A stretch of 64,000 nucleotides of DNA from an uncultured bacterium (GTDB lineage Bacteria; Elusimicrobiota; Elusimicrobia; Elusimicrobiales; Elusimicrobiaceae): positions 62,001-126,000 of the forward strand of contig CASFOP010000008.1 in NCBI GenBank assembly GCA_949296525.1, in the 5' to 3' direction. Position numbers and translations under genes: made by a program. Every line of letters starts with the position of its first letter. Position 1 is the first letter of the stretch. A model generated the notes under the pieces. It searched no databases and had not been told where the DNA came from. It saw nothing but the letters and a program-made list of their open reading frames with translations. Shown here piece by piece: positions 24,059 to 33,761 of this stretch.

Positions 24059-25012
24059 TTAATACCATTCATGTTTTTCATGCCTGTCCAATGCGGCCAT
24101 TTGTTTCATTTCTTCTTCGGTCAGTTCAAAATCAAAAATTTGCAGATTTTCCCGTATATGCGCGGGATTGGACGAGCCTGGAATAACGGATATGCCCCGC
24201 TGTAAATTCCACCGCAGAATGACCTGCGCCGGAGTTTTGCCGTGGGAACGGGCAATGGAAGCCACCGTCCCGTCGGAAAACATGCGCCCCGTGTGGCCGC
24301 GCCCGCCAAAAGGAAACCAGCCCTGCACGGTAATCCCCAAACTTTGTATATATTTCACTACTTCGGTATCCTGGTAATACGGATGTATTTCATTTTGCAC
24401 CAAAGCGGGCTTGACGCTGACCTGAGGCAAAAATTCCCGAAGTTCTTTAATGTACCAGTTGGACAAACCGATGGAACGCACTTTTCCCTGCGCCACGGCT
24501 TTTTCCAACGCTTTATAGGCTTTTACGTCCCCGCGGCCGGGATGATGCAAAAGGAGCAAATCTATATACCCGATGTCCAGCTTTTGCAAGGCCTGTTCTA
24601 TGGCTTCTTCCGCCCGGGCAAACTGGGTGGGATAAAGTTTGGTAATAACAAAGATTTCCTCCCTCGGCACGCCGCTTTTGCGCACGGCGCGGCCGACGCT
24701 TTCCTCATTTCCGTAAAAAGAAGCCGTATCAATCAGCCTTCCGCCGGCAGCCAGCAGGGCCAGCACGGAGTTTTCACACGTCTTATCCGGCAACGCATAG
24801 GTGCCCAGGCCCGCCAGCGGCATTTCATATCCGCTGTTTAAACGCACGGTTCTTCTTTTTAAATCAAAATTTCCCGCCATGGGATTGGACGACAAATTTG
24901 CCAAAATATTCATATTTTTTTCTCCTTCCTGCGCACTGTCCGCCGCCCCGCCGCAGGCGCAAGCCCCCAACAAACACACCGAAAATAAAGCAAACAGTTT
25001 TTGTTTATACAT
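24059..25012 (-). CDS. Aldo/keto reductase with lipoprotein signal
   Basis: A 317-residue protein. The N-terminus MYKQKLFALFSVCLLGACAC ends in a lipobox (LLGAC), so the enzyme should be exported and lipidated, unusual for this family. Residues 55-317 form a TIM barrel with the AKR tetrad: Asp and Tyr in DTASFYGNEESVG, Lys in FVITKLYP and His in YIDLLLLHHPG. NADP-binding features VIPGSSNPAHIRENLQIFDF are present near the end. It reduces carbonyl substrates, but which ones cannot be told. It is preceded by AGGGG. Confidence 0.85.
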   Translation of the reverse strand: MYKQKLFALFSVCLLGACACGGAADSAQEGEKNMNILANLSSNPMAGNFDLKRRTVRLNSGYEMPLAGLGTYALPDKTCENSVLALLAAGGRLIDTASFYGNEESVGRAVRKSGVPREEIFVITKLYPTQFARAEEAIEQALQKLDIGYIDLLLLHHPGRGDVKAYKALEKAVAQGKVRSIGLSNWYIKELREFLPQVSVKPALVQNEIHPYYQDTEVVKYIQSLGITVQGWFPFGGRGHTGRMFSDGTVASIARSHGKTPAQVILRWNLQRGISVIPGSSNPAHIRENLQIFDFELTEEEMKQMAALDRHEKHEWY

Positions 25013-25065
25013 ATTTTCCCCTTATGAGCCGATACGTTTACTGCGGCAAAGCACACCGAAGACAT

Positions 25066-25641
25066 TTATATTTCCGCCGGTATAACCTTCACGGCTTTGG
25101 CCGGTACCCCCGCCACAACGGTGCGGGCGGGCACGTCTTTAGTCACCACCGCTCCGGCGGCAATGACGGCGCCGTCGCCTATGCTTACCCCGGGCACTAC
25201 GGTGGCATTGGCCCCTATCCATACTTTTTTGCCGATGCGTATGGGCGCGGGCAGGGTGGTGGAACGGCGGTGCGGCTCCAGCGCGTGGTTTAATGTAGCC
25301 AGCACAACATTGTGGCCGATTAAACTGCCGTCGCCTATGCTGATGCCGCCCTGGTCCTGAAAGCGGCAGCCGGAATTGATAAACACGTCTTTCCCGACGC
25401 TAATATTTTTGCCGCAGTCCGTATAAAAAGGCGGAAACATGCGGAAAGACGCATCCACCTCTTTTCCCGTCAGCTCCGAAAACAAAGCGCGGATTTCCTC
25501 CGGCTCATGGTAACCGGCGTTCAGGCGCGCCGTAATGCGCATGGCCTCATGCGCCAGGCAGGTCATATACTGTTGCATCTCCGAAGCGCCGTCTACGGGC
25601 AGGCCCCGGTTGACATGGTCCAAAAACTCTTTTAACTCCAT
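25066..25641 (-). CDS. Maltose/galactoside-type O-acetyltransferase
   Basis: A 191-residue left-handed beta-helix acyltransferase. An N-terminal Mac-type helical segment is followed by hexapeptide repeats ([40 protein letters not shown]) with the catalytic His in NHALEPHRR, and the typical ending [41 protein letters not shown]. It transfers acetyl from acetyl-CoA to a sugar hydroxyl; the natural acceptor is uncertain. The start at 25641 is chosen because a GGGGGG/AAA ribosome site precedes it and the family begins there. Ten bases follow the stop of the DUF3737 gene, so the two are an operon. Confidence 0.87.
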   Translation of the reverse strand: MELKEFLDHVNRGLPVDGASEMQQYMTCLAHEAMRITARLNAGYHEPEEIRALFSELTGKEVDASFRMFPPFYTDCGKNISVGKDVFINSGCRFQDQGGISIGDGSLIGHNVVLATLNHALEPHRRSTTLPAPIRIGKKVWIGANATVVPGVSIGDGAVIAAGAVVTKDVPARTVVAGVPAKAVKVIPAEI

Positions 25642-25651
25642 TTTCCCCCCT

Positions 25652-26509
25652 TTATGCCGCCACGGGGCACAACTGCGTAATCTCGCAGTTGCTGCCGCGC
25701 AGGCGGTGTTCGTCCAAAATAATTTCCCCGATATGCTTGGCACGGATAAAGCCGCTTTTGGGATTTTTGACGCTGACGATATCCGTCGTTACGTCGGCCT
25801 GCACGTCGGTGTATTCAAAGGCCAGGTCCGCCCCTTCCATTTCGCAGTTTTTCAGCGTCAGGTTTTGCGCGTAACACAAAGGCTGGGTGCCGATAATTTT
25901 GCAGTTAATAAATGTCAGGTTTTTGCTGTACCAGCCCAGATATTCGCCTTTGACCACGCTGTCTTCCACCGTAACGTTTTCGCTGTGCCAAAAAGCGTCT
26001 TTGGTATCCAGTACGCTGTGGCGGATATGCAGGTTCTTTACATACTGGAAAGAATATTTGGCCTTCATGTCCAGGCGGTTGATTTCTATGTCGCGGCTGT
26101 CCAAAAACGGATATTCCGAAACCAAACTGCAGCGGTTTAAAGTCAACCCCCGGCATTTCCAGCCAAACTCTTCCGAGTGGATTTGGCAGTCCTCCAGTAT
26201 AATGCCGCGGCCTTCGCGCACGGCTTTTATTCCGCCTAAACTGCAACGGGCCAGTGTCAGGTCTTTGTTATACCACAGCGCGGCGCGGCAGGTATCCGTT
26301 AAGCGGCAGTCTGTGACTGTGCTGTCCTGCACGTGCCACAGCGGGTAGCGCAGGCGGAAATCACAATCTTCCACGCGCAGGGAGCGCGCCTCTTTCAGGG
26401 CCGATTCCCCGTCCGCCGGCCCGTCAAAGGTGCAGCGGCGCACTTCGGCGTTTTTCAGGCCGTACAGGGCCCGTTCTTCATCCAATACCAAATTGACATA
26501 TTGTTTCAT
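25652..26509 (-). CDS. DUF3737 family beta-helix protein
   Basis: A 285-residue protein with the DUF3737 start ([40 protein letters not shown]) and short repeats (xLxxCx[10 protein letters not shown]) that predict a right-handed beta-helix. The family is widespread in gut bacteria, without a known activity. It is divergently transcribed from a LysR regulator 109 bases away and co-transcribed with an acetyltransferase, the usual setting for a LysR-controlled target operon. Confidence 0.82.
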   Translation of the reverse strand: MKQYVNLVLDEERALYGLKNAEVRRCTFDGPADGESALKEARSLRVEDCDFRLRYPLWHVQDSTVTDCRLTDTCRAALWYNKDLTLARCSLGGIKAVREGRGIILEDCQIHSEEFGWKCRGLTLNRCSLVSEYPFLDSRDIEINRLDMKAKYSFQYVKNLHIRHSVLDTKDAFWHSENVTVEDSVVKGEYLGWYSKNLTFINCKIIGTQPLCYAQNLTLKNCEMEGADLAFEYTDVQADVTTDIVSVKNPKSGFIRAKHIGEIILDEHRLRGSNCEITQLCPVAA

Positions 26510-26580
26510 AGTTTTTGTCTCCTTTATGCCAATAGTATAAGAAAAGCAAAATTACATAGCAAATACTTATTTTTTATGCT

Positions 26581-26605
26581 ATTATATGCTTTTAAAGCAT
26601 ATAAT
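26581..26605. promoter_or_regulatory. 25-bp palindromic operator between DUF3737 and lysR
   Basis: Perfect arms ATTATATGCTTT/AAAGCATATAAT around a central T. Placed 13 bases before the lysR start codon and in the divergent intergenic region, it fits a LysR-type binding site. Confidence 0.6.
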
Positions 26606-26617
26606 TTTGGAGGGAAT

Positions 26618-27505
26618 ATGGATTTACGCGTCTTGCGGTATTTTTTGGCGGTGGCACGGGAAGAAAGCATTTCCCGCGCGGCCCAGGCCGTGCACATTAC
26701 CCAGCCCAGCCTGTCGCGGCAAATTATGGATCTTGAGCGGGAACTGAAAACCAAACTTTTTGAGCGCGGGCGCAAAAAACGCCGCCTAATGCTCACGCCG
26801 GCGGGGGCACTGTTGCGCAAGCGCGCCGAAGAGCTGGTGCTGCTGGCCGACAAGACCAAAACGGAATTTCTCTCCCAAGACAATCAAATCAGCGGCGATG
26901 TCTACCTGGGCGGCGGGGAAACCGACGGTATGCGCCTGGCGGCGCGCGCCGTGCGCCAAATGCAACGGGAGCACCCGCTGGTGCGCTATCATCTCTTCAG
27001 CGGAAACGCCGAGGACGTGACGGAGCGGCTGGACAAAGGGCTGTTGGATTTTGCCGTACTCATCGGGGCGGCCAAACTGGAAAGATACGATTATATCACA
27101 CTGCCTGTACAGGACCGCTGGGGGCTGCTGCTGCCCAAAAGCCACCCGCTGGCCGCGCAAAAAAATATACGCGCAAAAGATCTGGCCGGCGTGCCGTTGC
27201 TGGTGTCGCGCCAGGCCGCGCGGTATAATGAACTGTCCGGCTGGTTCGGCTCCATGCGCGGAAAACTGGACAGCGTGGCCAGCTATAACCTGATTTACAA
27301 TGCCGCCCTGATGGTGGAAGAAGGCGTAGGCTGTGCGCTGACGCTGGAAAAACTGATCAATACCTCCGGCTCCTCCCCGCTTTGTTTCCGCCCTTTGCAG
27401 CCCGCGGTTTATTCCCCGTTGTATCTGGTATGGAAAAAAGAACAAGTCTTCTCCAAAGCGGCGGAAACATTTCTGCAGCATATGCGCCGGATTTGCGGGG
27501 TATAA
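26618..27505 (+). CDS. LysR-family transcriptional regulator
   Basis: A 295-residue protein starting MDLRVLRYFLAVAREESISRAAQAVHITQPSLSRQIMDLE, the standard LysR winged helix-turn-helix, followed by a linker helix and a periplasmic-binding-like effector domain (residues 90-295). GGAGGG precedes the ATG at 26618. The start codon lies just after the palindrome, so it probably represses itself and controls the divergent DUF3737-acetyltransferase operon. The ligand is unknown. Confidence 0.9.
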   Translation: MDLRVLRYFLAVAREESISRAAQAVHITQPSLSRQIMDLERELKTKLFERGRKKRRLMLTPAGALLRKRAEELVLLADKTKTEFLSQDNQISGDVYLGGGETDGMRLAARAVRQMQREHPLVRYHLFSGNAEDVTERLDKGLLDFAVLIGAAKLERYDYITLPVQDRWGLLLPKSHPLAAQKNIRAKDLAGVPLLVSRQAARYNELSGWFGSMRGKLDSVASYNLIYNAALMVEEGVGCALTLEKLINTSGSSPLCFRPLQPAVYSPLYLVWKKEQVFSKAAETFLQHMRRICGV

Positions 27506-27529
27506 CATTTAGACGGAACAGGTAAAAGG

Positions 27530-27541
27530 TATAATAAATAT
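27530..27541 (+). promoter_or_regulatory. -10 element six bases before the DMT start
   Basis: TATAAT (27530-27535), six bases, then ATG at 27542: a leaderless arrangement without Shine-Dalgarno. Confidence 0.5.
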
Positions 27542-28582
27542 ATGCAACACAAAAAAGCCGTATTATTCGCCGTTTTGGCGGCGGTATGTTACGGGTTGAG
27601 CGCGCCCTTTTCCAAATTGTTTTTAGACAAATTAAGCCCGACGTTTCTGGCAGGGCTGCTATATCTGGGAGCGGGGCTGGGGATGCTGTTGCTATATATA
27701 CCGTCGCTCCGCCGGTCCGGGCGCGAAGCGCATGTAACGCGCAAAGACCTGCCGTACTTAACCGCGATGGTACTTCTGGATATTGCCGCGCCCATACTGC
27801 TCTTATGGGGTTTATCCTTATCCACGCCTGCCACGGTATCTTTGTTAAATAATTTTGAAATAGCCGCCACGGCGGTTATTGCGCTGGTTATATTCAAAGA
27901 GGTGGTCGGCAAGCGCCTCTGGGCAGCTATCGGGCTCATCACGCTGTCCTGCATCGTATTGTCCGTGGACGATTTTGCTTCTTTGTCTTTTTCTAAAGGG
28001 GCGATGCTGGCCCTGCTAGCGTGCCTGTGCTGGGGAGCGGAAAACAACTGCACCCGGCAAATGTCGCTGAAAAATCCAATGGAAATCGTATTGATTAAGG
28101 GCTTTGGCTCCGGCCTGGGGGCCCTGCTTATCGCATTTGTACTGGGAGAAGCCGCATGGGCTCCCGCTGCCGTATTGCTGGCCCTGCCGCTCGGCGCGGT
28201 GGCTTATGGGGGAAGCGTATATTTTTACATTTTGGCACAGCGTGATTTGGGAGCGGCACGCACCGGCGCCTATTATGCATTTGCGCCTTTTATCGGCGTT
28301 TTCCTGTCTTTTATAGTGGTGGGGCAACCCCTAAAGACAAACTTTGTGACGGCATTTGTTTTGATGGCTGCCGGAGCGTATTTGGCCGCCACGGAAACGC
28401 ACATACATAAACACCGTCACGAAAGCTTGGCACATGAACACCGCCACCGCCATGATGACGGGCACCACATCCACAGCCACCCCTGTCCCGTTAAGGGCTC
28501 ACACAGCCATTTCCATACGCATGATCCCATAGAGCATACACACGCCCATTTACCGGATCTGCACCATACACATATGCACTAA
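27542..28582 (+). CDS. EamA/DMT-family transporter with histidine-rich C-terminal tail
   Basis: A 346-residue protein. Residues 1-285 contain about ten transmembrane helices in two EamA repeats (VLAAVCYGLSAPFSKLFLDKLSPTFLAGLLYLGAGLG; LLACLCWGAENNCTRQMSLKNPMEIVLIKG). The last 60 residues contain about 23 histidines in HxH and HH clusters (HEHRHRHDDGHHIHSH). Such a tail strongly suggests binding of a transition metal at the cytoplasmic or periplasmic face, so the substrate may be a metal ion or a metal chelate rather than an amino acid. It stands alone after lysR. Confidence 0.83.
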   Translation: MQHKKAVLFAVLAAVCYGLSAPFSKLFLDKLSPTFLAGLLYLGAGLGMLLLYIPSLRRSGREAHVTRKDLPYLTAMVLLDIAAPILLLWGLSLSTPATVSLLNNFEIAATAVIALVIFKEVVGKRLWAAIGLITLSCIVLSVDDFASLSFSKGAMLALLACLCWGAENNCTRQMSLKNPMEIVLIKGFGSGLGALLIAFVLGEAAWAPAAVLLALPLGAVAYGGSVYFYILAQRDLGAARTGAYYAFAPFIGVFLSFIVVGQPLKTNFVTAFVLMAAGAYLAATETHIHKHRHESLAHEHRHRHDDGHHIHSHPCPVKGSHSHFHTHDPIEHTHAHLPDLHHTHMH

Positions 28583-29088
28583 TCTCCTTCTGCGCTTACA
28601 GCCTTCTGCCATACCGCCGGGCCCCCACATCATATGGCAGGACAAATATTTGATTTGCATACCGTCACAATAGCCCCCTCCGGGCGTTCTTGTTATATCA
28701 ATATAATATGTTATAATGAAAATATCTTATGTAAGGAGTAAACGGCGCACTGCATAAGCCCTGGGAAAAGGGGTTTATTACAATTTATCTGTTTTGGGAA
28801 TCCTGTCTAAAGAACAGGAAGGCGTTGTAAAACGTGCTAATCCCGCTCCAAAACAGCTGGTTTAGGCAGGAGGCGAAGGAAAAGTCATTTCCCTTTACTT
28901 CCGCCGAATATTTTGCATAGATTTTTCTGTGTGAAAGTGCGGTTGTTTAAGGACTGAGATTGGCCTCGGGATTATCCAGCCGTTTTTGTTGGCTGATTTT
29001 TCCTCTTTTATCCTTTTCTTAACGGTGGGATATCCTTTGGGAGTCCCGCCGTTTTCCGTGCGGGACACCTGGCCGAAAGTACATAATT
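28583..29088 (+). ncRNA. Structured leader or small RNA ahead of the polysaccharide cluster
   Basis: No gene is present. A promoter (TTGTTA 28690-28695, 16 bases, TATAAT 28712-28717) starts a transcript near 28724. Downstream are several stems. CTGTTTTGG pairs with CCAAAACAG about 65 bases away. TCCTGT/ACAGGA forms a local hairpin, and GGCG...CGCC encloses a purine/pyrimidine stem near 28873-28906. CAGCC/GGCTG followed by ATTTTT (28977-29000) is a terminator-like hairpin. The last stem AACGGTGGGA/TCCCGCCGTT (29021-29053) competes with GTCCCGC/GCGGGAC (29043-29066). It may be a small RNA or a regulatory leader of the glycosyltransferase operon. I cannot match it to a named RNA class. Confidence 0.5.
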
Positions 29089-30078
29089 ATGTCGGAAAAA
29101 GATCCGTTAATCAGCGTCTTGGTGCCCGTATACAATGTCCAGCACTTTTTGCCGCAGTGCTTGGACAGCATCCTGGGGCAAACCTATAAAAACCTGGAAA
29201 TCATCTGCACCGATGACGCTTCCACCGACGGCAGCGCCGAAATCCTGCACGCCTACGCCCAAAAAGATGCGCGCCTGCGCGTAATTTCCCTGCCGGAAAA
29301 CCTGGGGGTGGCCCACGCACGCAATATACTGCTGCAGCAAGCCAAGGGCGAATACATTTGCTTTATAGACAGCGATGATTGGGTAAAACCCGAATATCTG
29401 GAACATTTATACAACTTGGCCCGGCAACACCAAGCCGATATTGTGCGCTGCCGCTATATGTTCCTGGATATGCACACGGGAGCTTTCATTCCTTGCGACC
29501 GCAAACACAAAGAATTTTTAAAGCCTGCCCCGCCTGCTGCCAGCGCGCGGCGATTTCAGGCGGCCCTGGATGACAGCCAGGTATGGCTTAAACTCATACG
29601 GACGGCTTTGGTGCGGGAGCACCATCTGTCCTTCCTGCCGGGGACCATCGCGGAGGATTTCCCGTTTGAAGTGCTGTTGTACCAATATGCGGGGAAAATC
29701 ATATTTACCGATGAATACCTCTACATTTACCGCGTGGGGCTGGCCGGCTCCGTTTCGGCCCGGAAAAGCGCCTTAGACAAAGGCACGCTGGAAAATATGC
29801 TGGCCCTGTGCAAAACCCTCAAAGACAGGGGCTTCACCCAAAAGGCCGTTTTCCCGCTGGCGCTGTCTTATACGGCACGGGCCGTGCGCCGTCTGCGCAA
29901 ATCCCCCAAAGAAGTCCGGCAGCAGACCGACGCTTTGTGCCGGAAAGCCGTTTTGTTTTTGTATGAAAACCGCGCGGAAACAAGCCGGATACAACGCGCT
30001 AAATTTACGCTGCTGAAATGGCTCACGCCTTACGCCGGGACGGGCAGCGTCCCGCGCCTGGCCTGGTGGGTGCATTAG
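29089..30078 (+). CDS. Family 2 glycosyltransferase
   Basis: A 329-residue GT-A enzyme starting with [43 protein letters not shown] and carrying the DXD-type motif [13 protein letters not shown] near residue 100. It transfers a sugar from a nucleotide donor to a growing polysaccharide at the inner membrane. The C-terminal third is basic and has no membrane helices. It is the first gene of the surface polysaccharide cluster, behind a structured leader; its ribosome site is weak. Confidence 0.88.
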   Translation: MSEKDPLISVLVPVYNVQHFLPQCLDSILGQTYKNLEIICTDDASTDGSAEILHAYAQKDARLRVISLPENLGVAHARNILLQQAKGEYICFIDSDDWVKPEYLEHLYNLARQHQADIVRCRYMFLDMHTGAFIPCDRKHKEFLKPAPPAASARRFQAALDDSQVWLKLIRTALVREHHLSFLPGTIAEDFPFEVLLYQYAGKIIFTDEYLYIYRVGLAGSVSARKSALDKGTLENMLALCKTLKDRGFTQKAVFPLALSYTARAVRRLRKSPKEVRQQTDALCRKAVLFLYENRAETSRIQRAKFTLLKWLTPYAGTGSVPRLAWWVH

Positions 30079-30088
30079 GAGGTATGAT

Positions 30089-30973
30089 ATGAAAGGAATT
30101 GTGTTGGCCGGAGGGACGGGCAGCCGCCTTTATCCCGCCACCCTGGGAATATCCAAACAGCTCATCCCGGTTTATGACAAACCGATGGTGTTTTACCCCC
30201 TGTCCGTACTCATGCTGGCAGGCATACGGGATATTTTGCTCATTTCCACCCCGGCAGACCTGCCCCTGTACCAAAAACTGTTCGGAGATGGCAGCGCCTA
30301 CGGACTGCATATGTCATACGTGCAGCAGCCTAAGCCCGAAGGCCTGGCCCAGGCATTTATTTTGGGGGCGGATTTTATAGGCCAAGACAGCGTGTGCCTG
30401 ATTTTAGGCGATAATATTTTCTACGGGCGCGACCTGAAAAACCTGGTACAGCAGGCGGCGGCCCAAAAAACGGGCGCCACGGTGTTTGGCTATCACGTCA
30501 AAAACCCCAAAGCCTACGGCGTGGTGGAAATAGACGAAAACAAGAAAGCCATATCCATTGAAGAAAAGCCCCAAAACCCCAAGTCCAACTGGGCCGTAAC
30601 GGGGCTGTATTTTTACGATAACCGGGTGGTGGACGTGGCCAAAAACATCAAGCCTTCCGCACGCGGCGAACTGGAAATTACCGCCGTCAACGACTGGTAC
30701 CTGCAAAAAGGCGAGCTTTCCGTACAGCTGATGGGCCGCGGCATGGCCTGGCTGGATACGGGCACCCACTCGGACTTAATCAAGGCGTCCATGTTCATTG
30801 AAGCGCTGGAAAGCCGGCAGGGGCTGAAAATCGCCTGCCTGGAAGCAATCGCTTTTAAAAACGGCTGGCTGACGCTGGACGACCTGGCCCGCCGCGCACA
30901 GCAGATGAAGAATACGGAGTACGGCGCCTATCTGGCGGCCATTCCGGAGGATATGAAAAATGGATTTTTTTAA
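30089..30973 (+). CDS. rmlA: Glucose-1-phosphate thymidylyltransferase
   Basis: A 294-residue enzyme making dTDP-glucose from dTTP and glucose-1-phosphate, the first step of dTDP-rhamnose synthesis. Signatures are [48 protein letters not shown] and [20 protein letters not shown] precedes the start. Its end overlaps rmlC by 14 bases. The dTDP-glucose also feeds the 3-amino-sugar branch further downstream. Confidence 0.96.
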   Translation: MKGIVLAGGTGSRLYPATLGISKQLIPVYDKPMVFYPLSVLMLAGIRDILLISTPADLPLYQKLFGDGSAYGLHMSYVQQPKPEGLAQAFILGADFIGQDSVCLILGDNIFYGRDLKNLVQQAAAQKTGATVFGYHVKNPKAYGVVEIDENKKAISIEEKPQNPKSNWAVTGLYFYDNRVVDVAKNIKPSARGELEITAVNDWYLQKGELSVQLMGRGMAWLDTGTHSDLIKASMFIEALESRQGLKIACLEAIAFKNGWLTLDDLARRAQQMKNTEYGAYLAAIPEDMKNGFF

Positions 30974-31514
30974 AACCCCGATAGACGGGCTTGTCGTGCT
31001 GACGCCCAAGGTCTTCAACGACAAGCGCGGATATTTTTATGAGTCTTACAACAAACAGGTATGGGAACAGGCCGGCATAAAGGCTGACTTTGTGCAGGAC
31101 AATGAAAGCTTTTCCCGCCAAAATACCCTGCGCGGGCTGCACTTCCAAAAGCCCCCCTTCGCCCAGGCCAAACTGGTGCGCGTGCTGGAAGGGGCCGTAT
31201 GGGATGTGGCCGTGGATTTGCGCCGCGGCAGCCCGACTTTCGGCCAATGGTACGGCGTGGAACTGACGGAAGAAAACAAACAGCAATTTTTTATCCCGCG
31301 CGGTTTTGCACACGGATTTGCGGTGCTGAGCGACACGGCGCGTTTTGCTTATAAATGCGATAACTTTTACAACAAGGCTTCCGAAGGGGCCGTACGTTTT
31401 GACGACCCGGAACTGAAAATAGACTGGAAGACAGATTTAAGCAAAGCCGTCCTGTCTGAAAAAGATTTGCAAAACCCGCTGTTTGCGGCTTACAAGGAGA
31501 ACCCATGTTTTTAA
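30960..31514 (+). CDS. rmlC: dTDP-4-dehydrorhamnose 3,5-epimerase
   Basis: A 184-residue cupin. Motifs [56 protein letters not shown] and [16 protein letters not shown] contain the catalytic His and the substrate-binding Arg and Lys residues of RmlC. It epimerises C3 and C5 of dTDP-4-keto-6-deoxyglucose. Overlaps rmlA and rmlD at its ends. Confidence 0.96.
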   Translation: MDFFKTPIDGLVVLTPKVFNDKRGYFYESYNKQVWEQAGIKADFVQDNESFSRQNTLRGLHFQKPPFAQAKLVRVLEGAVWDVAVDLRRGSPTFGQWYGVELTEENKQQFFIPRGFAHGFAVLSDTARFAYKCDNFYNKASEGAVRFDDPELKIDWKTDLSKAVLSEKDLQNPLFAAYKENPCF

Positions 31515-32347
31515 TCACCGGCGCCAACGGACAGCTGGGCCGCTGCCTGCGCGATATGTTGGGCGAAAACGGCGCGCTATATACGGACGCGGCCGAACTG
31601 GACATTACCGATTTACAGGCCGTGCAGGCTTTCGGAGCGGAACATCATTTTAGCGCCATTATCAACTGTGCCGCTTATACCAATGTAGACAAATCCGAAG
31701 AAGAACCCGCTTTAGCGCGGCGCATAAACGTAACGGGAACGGAAAACCTGGCTAAACTGGCCGCGGCCAGGCATGTGCCGCTGGTGCATATCTCCACAGA
31801 TTATGTTTTTGACGGCACGGCCCACACCCCGATACCGGAAGATGCCCCCGCCCGCCCCACCGGCGTGTACGGACAGACAAAAAAAGAAGCGGAAGAGGCC
31901 GTCTTTAAATATGCAGAAACGGCCTGCATTATCCGCACGGCGTGGCTGTACAGCCCGTACGGGAAGAACTTTGTCAAAACCATGTTGGAGCTGGGCCGCA
32001 CGAAAGAGGAAATACGCGTGGTGGCCGACCAAATCGGTACGCCAACTTATGCACCGCATTTAGCCGAAGTTATTCTAAACATACTGCCCCGCATGGCCGC
32101 CGGCAAAAAAGAAATATACCATTTTACGGATTCTGGGGTATGCTCCTGGTATGATTTGGCCTATTATACAGTCAAACAGGCCGGATGCAGGGCCCGCGTA
32201 CTGCCTATTATAACCGGTGAATATCCCGCACGGGCACAACGGCCGGCTTATTCCGTATTAAGCAAAGAAAAAATCAAAAAAGCGTTCGGGATCGTTCCCC
32301 CCCACTGGACGCAAGGAGTGGAAGAATGTCTGAAGAAACTTTATTAG
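31505..32347 (+). CDS. rmlD: dTDP-4-dehydrorhamnose reductase
   Basis: A 280-residue short-chain dehydrogenase giving dTDP-L-rhamnose with NAD(P)H. It starts [13 protein letters not shown] (Rossmann GxxGxxG); VHISTDYVFDG and the catalytic YGQTKKEAE (Tyr-x3-Lys) follow. AAGGAG precedes the ATG, which overlaps rmlC by 10 bases; the end overlaps rmlB by 22 bases. Confidence 0.95.
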   Translation: MFLITGANGQLGRCLRDMLGENGALYTDAAELDITDLQAVQAFGAEHHFSAIINCAAYTNVDKSEEEPALARRINVTGTENLAKLAAARHVPLVHISTDYVFDGTAHTPIPEDAPARPTGVYGQTKKEAEEAVFKYAETACIIRTAWLYSPYGKNFVKTMLELGRTKEEIRVVADQIGTPTYAPHLAEVILNILPRMAAGKKEIYHFTDSGVCSWYDLAYYTVKQAGCRARVLPIITGEYPARAQRPAYSVLSKEKIKKAFGIVPPHWTQGVEECLKKLY

Positions 32348-33348
32348 TGACGGGCGGAGCCGGGTTTATCGGTTCCAATTTCATCCCGTATTTTTTGGAA
32401 GCGTTCCCGAAATACCGCATTTTAAACCTGGACAAATTAACTTATGCGGGCAACCTAAGCAATGTGTCCGAATGTGCGGGCAATCCCCGTTACAGCTTCG
32501 TCCAAGGCGATATTTGCGACGCAGTGCTGGTCAACGACCTTTTCACCCAGTACGATATCCGCGGCGTTTTCCACTTTGCGGCTGAATCACACGTGGACAA
32601 TTCCATTTCCGGCCCGCTGCCTTTTATCAAAACCAATATTGAGGGCACTTTTACTCTGCTGGAAGCGGCGCGCAAACACTGGATGGATGCGCCGGGCCGG
32701 GTAAAAGCCGGCTATGAAAACTGCCGTTTCCACCACATTTCCACCGACGAAGTATACGGTTCCCTGGGGGAAACGGGGCTGTTTAAAGAAACCACTCCTT
32801 ATGCCCCCAATTCCCCGTACTCGGCCAGCAAGGCCTCCAGCGACATGCTGGTACGCGCCTATCACCATACCTATGGCCTTAACGTGACCACAAGCAACTG
32901 CTCCAACAATTACGGCCCGAAGCAGCATCAGGAAAAGCTTATCCCCACCATCATCCGCAAGGCCCTGGCAGGGCAGCCCATCCCCATTTACGGAGACGGC
33001 AAAAACGTGCGGGACTGGCTGTATGTGCTGGATCATTGCAAAGGCATTGCCCTGGTATGGCAAAAAGGCCGCGCGGGCGAAACATACAATATCGGCGGGC
33101 GCAATGAACGGAACAATTTGCAAATCGTGGACGTTATCTGCGGGCTCTTGGACGAACTCAAGCCCGCCGCGGACGGGCAGCCCTATAAGCACCTGGTTAC
33201 GTTTGTCAAAGACCGTGCCGGCCATGACCGCCGCTACGCCATAGACGCCTCCAAACTGGAAACGGAACTGGGCTGGAAAGCGCAGGAAACCTTTGAAACG
33301 GGCATGCGCAAAACGGTGCAGTGGTATTTGCAAACACATTACAAATAA
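32326..33348 (+). CDS. rmlB: dTDP-glucose 4,6-dehydratase
   Basis: A 340-residue extended SDR. Motifs TGGAGFIGSNFIPYFL, FHFAAESHVDNSI, HISTDEVYGSLG and YSASKASSDMLVRAYHHTYGL (catalytic Tyr-x3-Lys) identify RmlB. It makes dTDP-4-keto-6-deoxyglucose, the branch point for rhamnose and for the amino sugar predicted from the next genes. The order rmlA-C-D-B is tightly overlapped. Confidence 0.96.
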   Translation: MSEETLLVTGGAGFIGSNFIPYFLEAFPKYRILNLDKLTYAGNLSNVSECAGNPRYSFVQGDICDAVLVNDLFTQYDIRGVFHFAAESHVDNSISGPLPFIKTNIEGTFTLLEAARKHWMDAPGRVKAGYENCRFHHISTDEVYGSLGETGLFKETTPYAPNSPYSASKASSDMLVRAYHHTYGLNVTTSNCSNNYGPKQHQEKLIPTIIRKALAGQPIPIYGDGKNVRDWLYVLDHCKGIALVWQKGRAGETYNIGGRNERNNLQIVDVICGLLDELKPAADGQPYKHLVTFVKDRAGHDRRYAIDASKLETELGWKAQETFETGMRKTVQWYLQTHYK

Positions 33349-33362
33349 CCCGGAGAACGGCC

Positions 33363-33761
33363 ATGAACTATCAATTATTAGACCTAAAAGCCTTCGGAGA
33401 CGAGCGAGGGAAATTAATATCCTTTCAACAGGGCGTTAATGTTCCTTTTGAGGTGAGAAGGGCCTTTTATATTTTTGATACAAAAACGGGGGTGGCCCGA
33501 GGCTGTCACGCCAACAGGCAATCCCAATTCCTGTTAATTCCGATAAACGGCAGCTGCAAAGTCAGCGTAAACGATGGAAATCAGCAAGAAGATATCGTTC
33601 TGAACAATCCCCACCGGGGTTTATATTTAAATAAAATGGTATGGAAAAAAATGTATGACTTTTCTTACAATGCCATTTTGCTGGTTTTAGCTGATACCCT
33701 ATATGATGAAAAGGAATATATCCGCAATTACGATGAATTTTTAAAAGAGGTAAAGCAATGA
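33363..33761 (+). CDS. dTDP-4-keto-6-deoxyglucose 3,4-ketoisomerase (FdtA/QdtA-like)
   Basis: A 132-residue single-domain cupin of the WxcM/FdtA family. It contains [46 protein letters not shown] and a [12 protein letters not shown] segment, the sugar-nucleotide isomerase pattern with active-site His in GCHAN. It shifts the keto group from C4 to C3, preparing a 3-amino sugar. The start at 33363 has GGAG upstream. Together with the acetyltransferase that follows and the aminotransferase at 37119, it predicts dTDP-Fuc3NAc or dTDP-Qui3NAc. FdtA and QdtA give different C4 stereochemistry, which cannot be read here. Confidence 0.85.
   Translation: MNYQLLDLKAFGDERGKLISFQQGVNVPFEVRRAFYIFDTKTGVARGCHANRQSQFLLIPINGSCKVSVNDGNQQEDIVLNNPHRGLYLNKMVWKKMYDFSYNAILLVLADTLYDEKEYIRNYDEFLKEVKQ

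Noticed and set aside
24242..24841. 199-codon plus-strand frame opposite the aldo/keto reductase
   Set aside because: Antisense to a gene with an intact catalytic tetrad; no ribosome site or motif.
28724..29005. Assignment of the leader RNA as 6S RNA, RNase P RNA or tmRNA
   Set aside because: The universal motifs of RNase P and tmRNA are absent, and the 6S-type single long hairpin with central bubble could not be shown by eye.
32587..33339. 250-codon minus-strand frame opposite rmlB
   Set aside because: Mirror of a highly conserved enzyme gene; no independent support.
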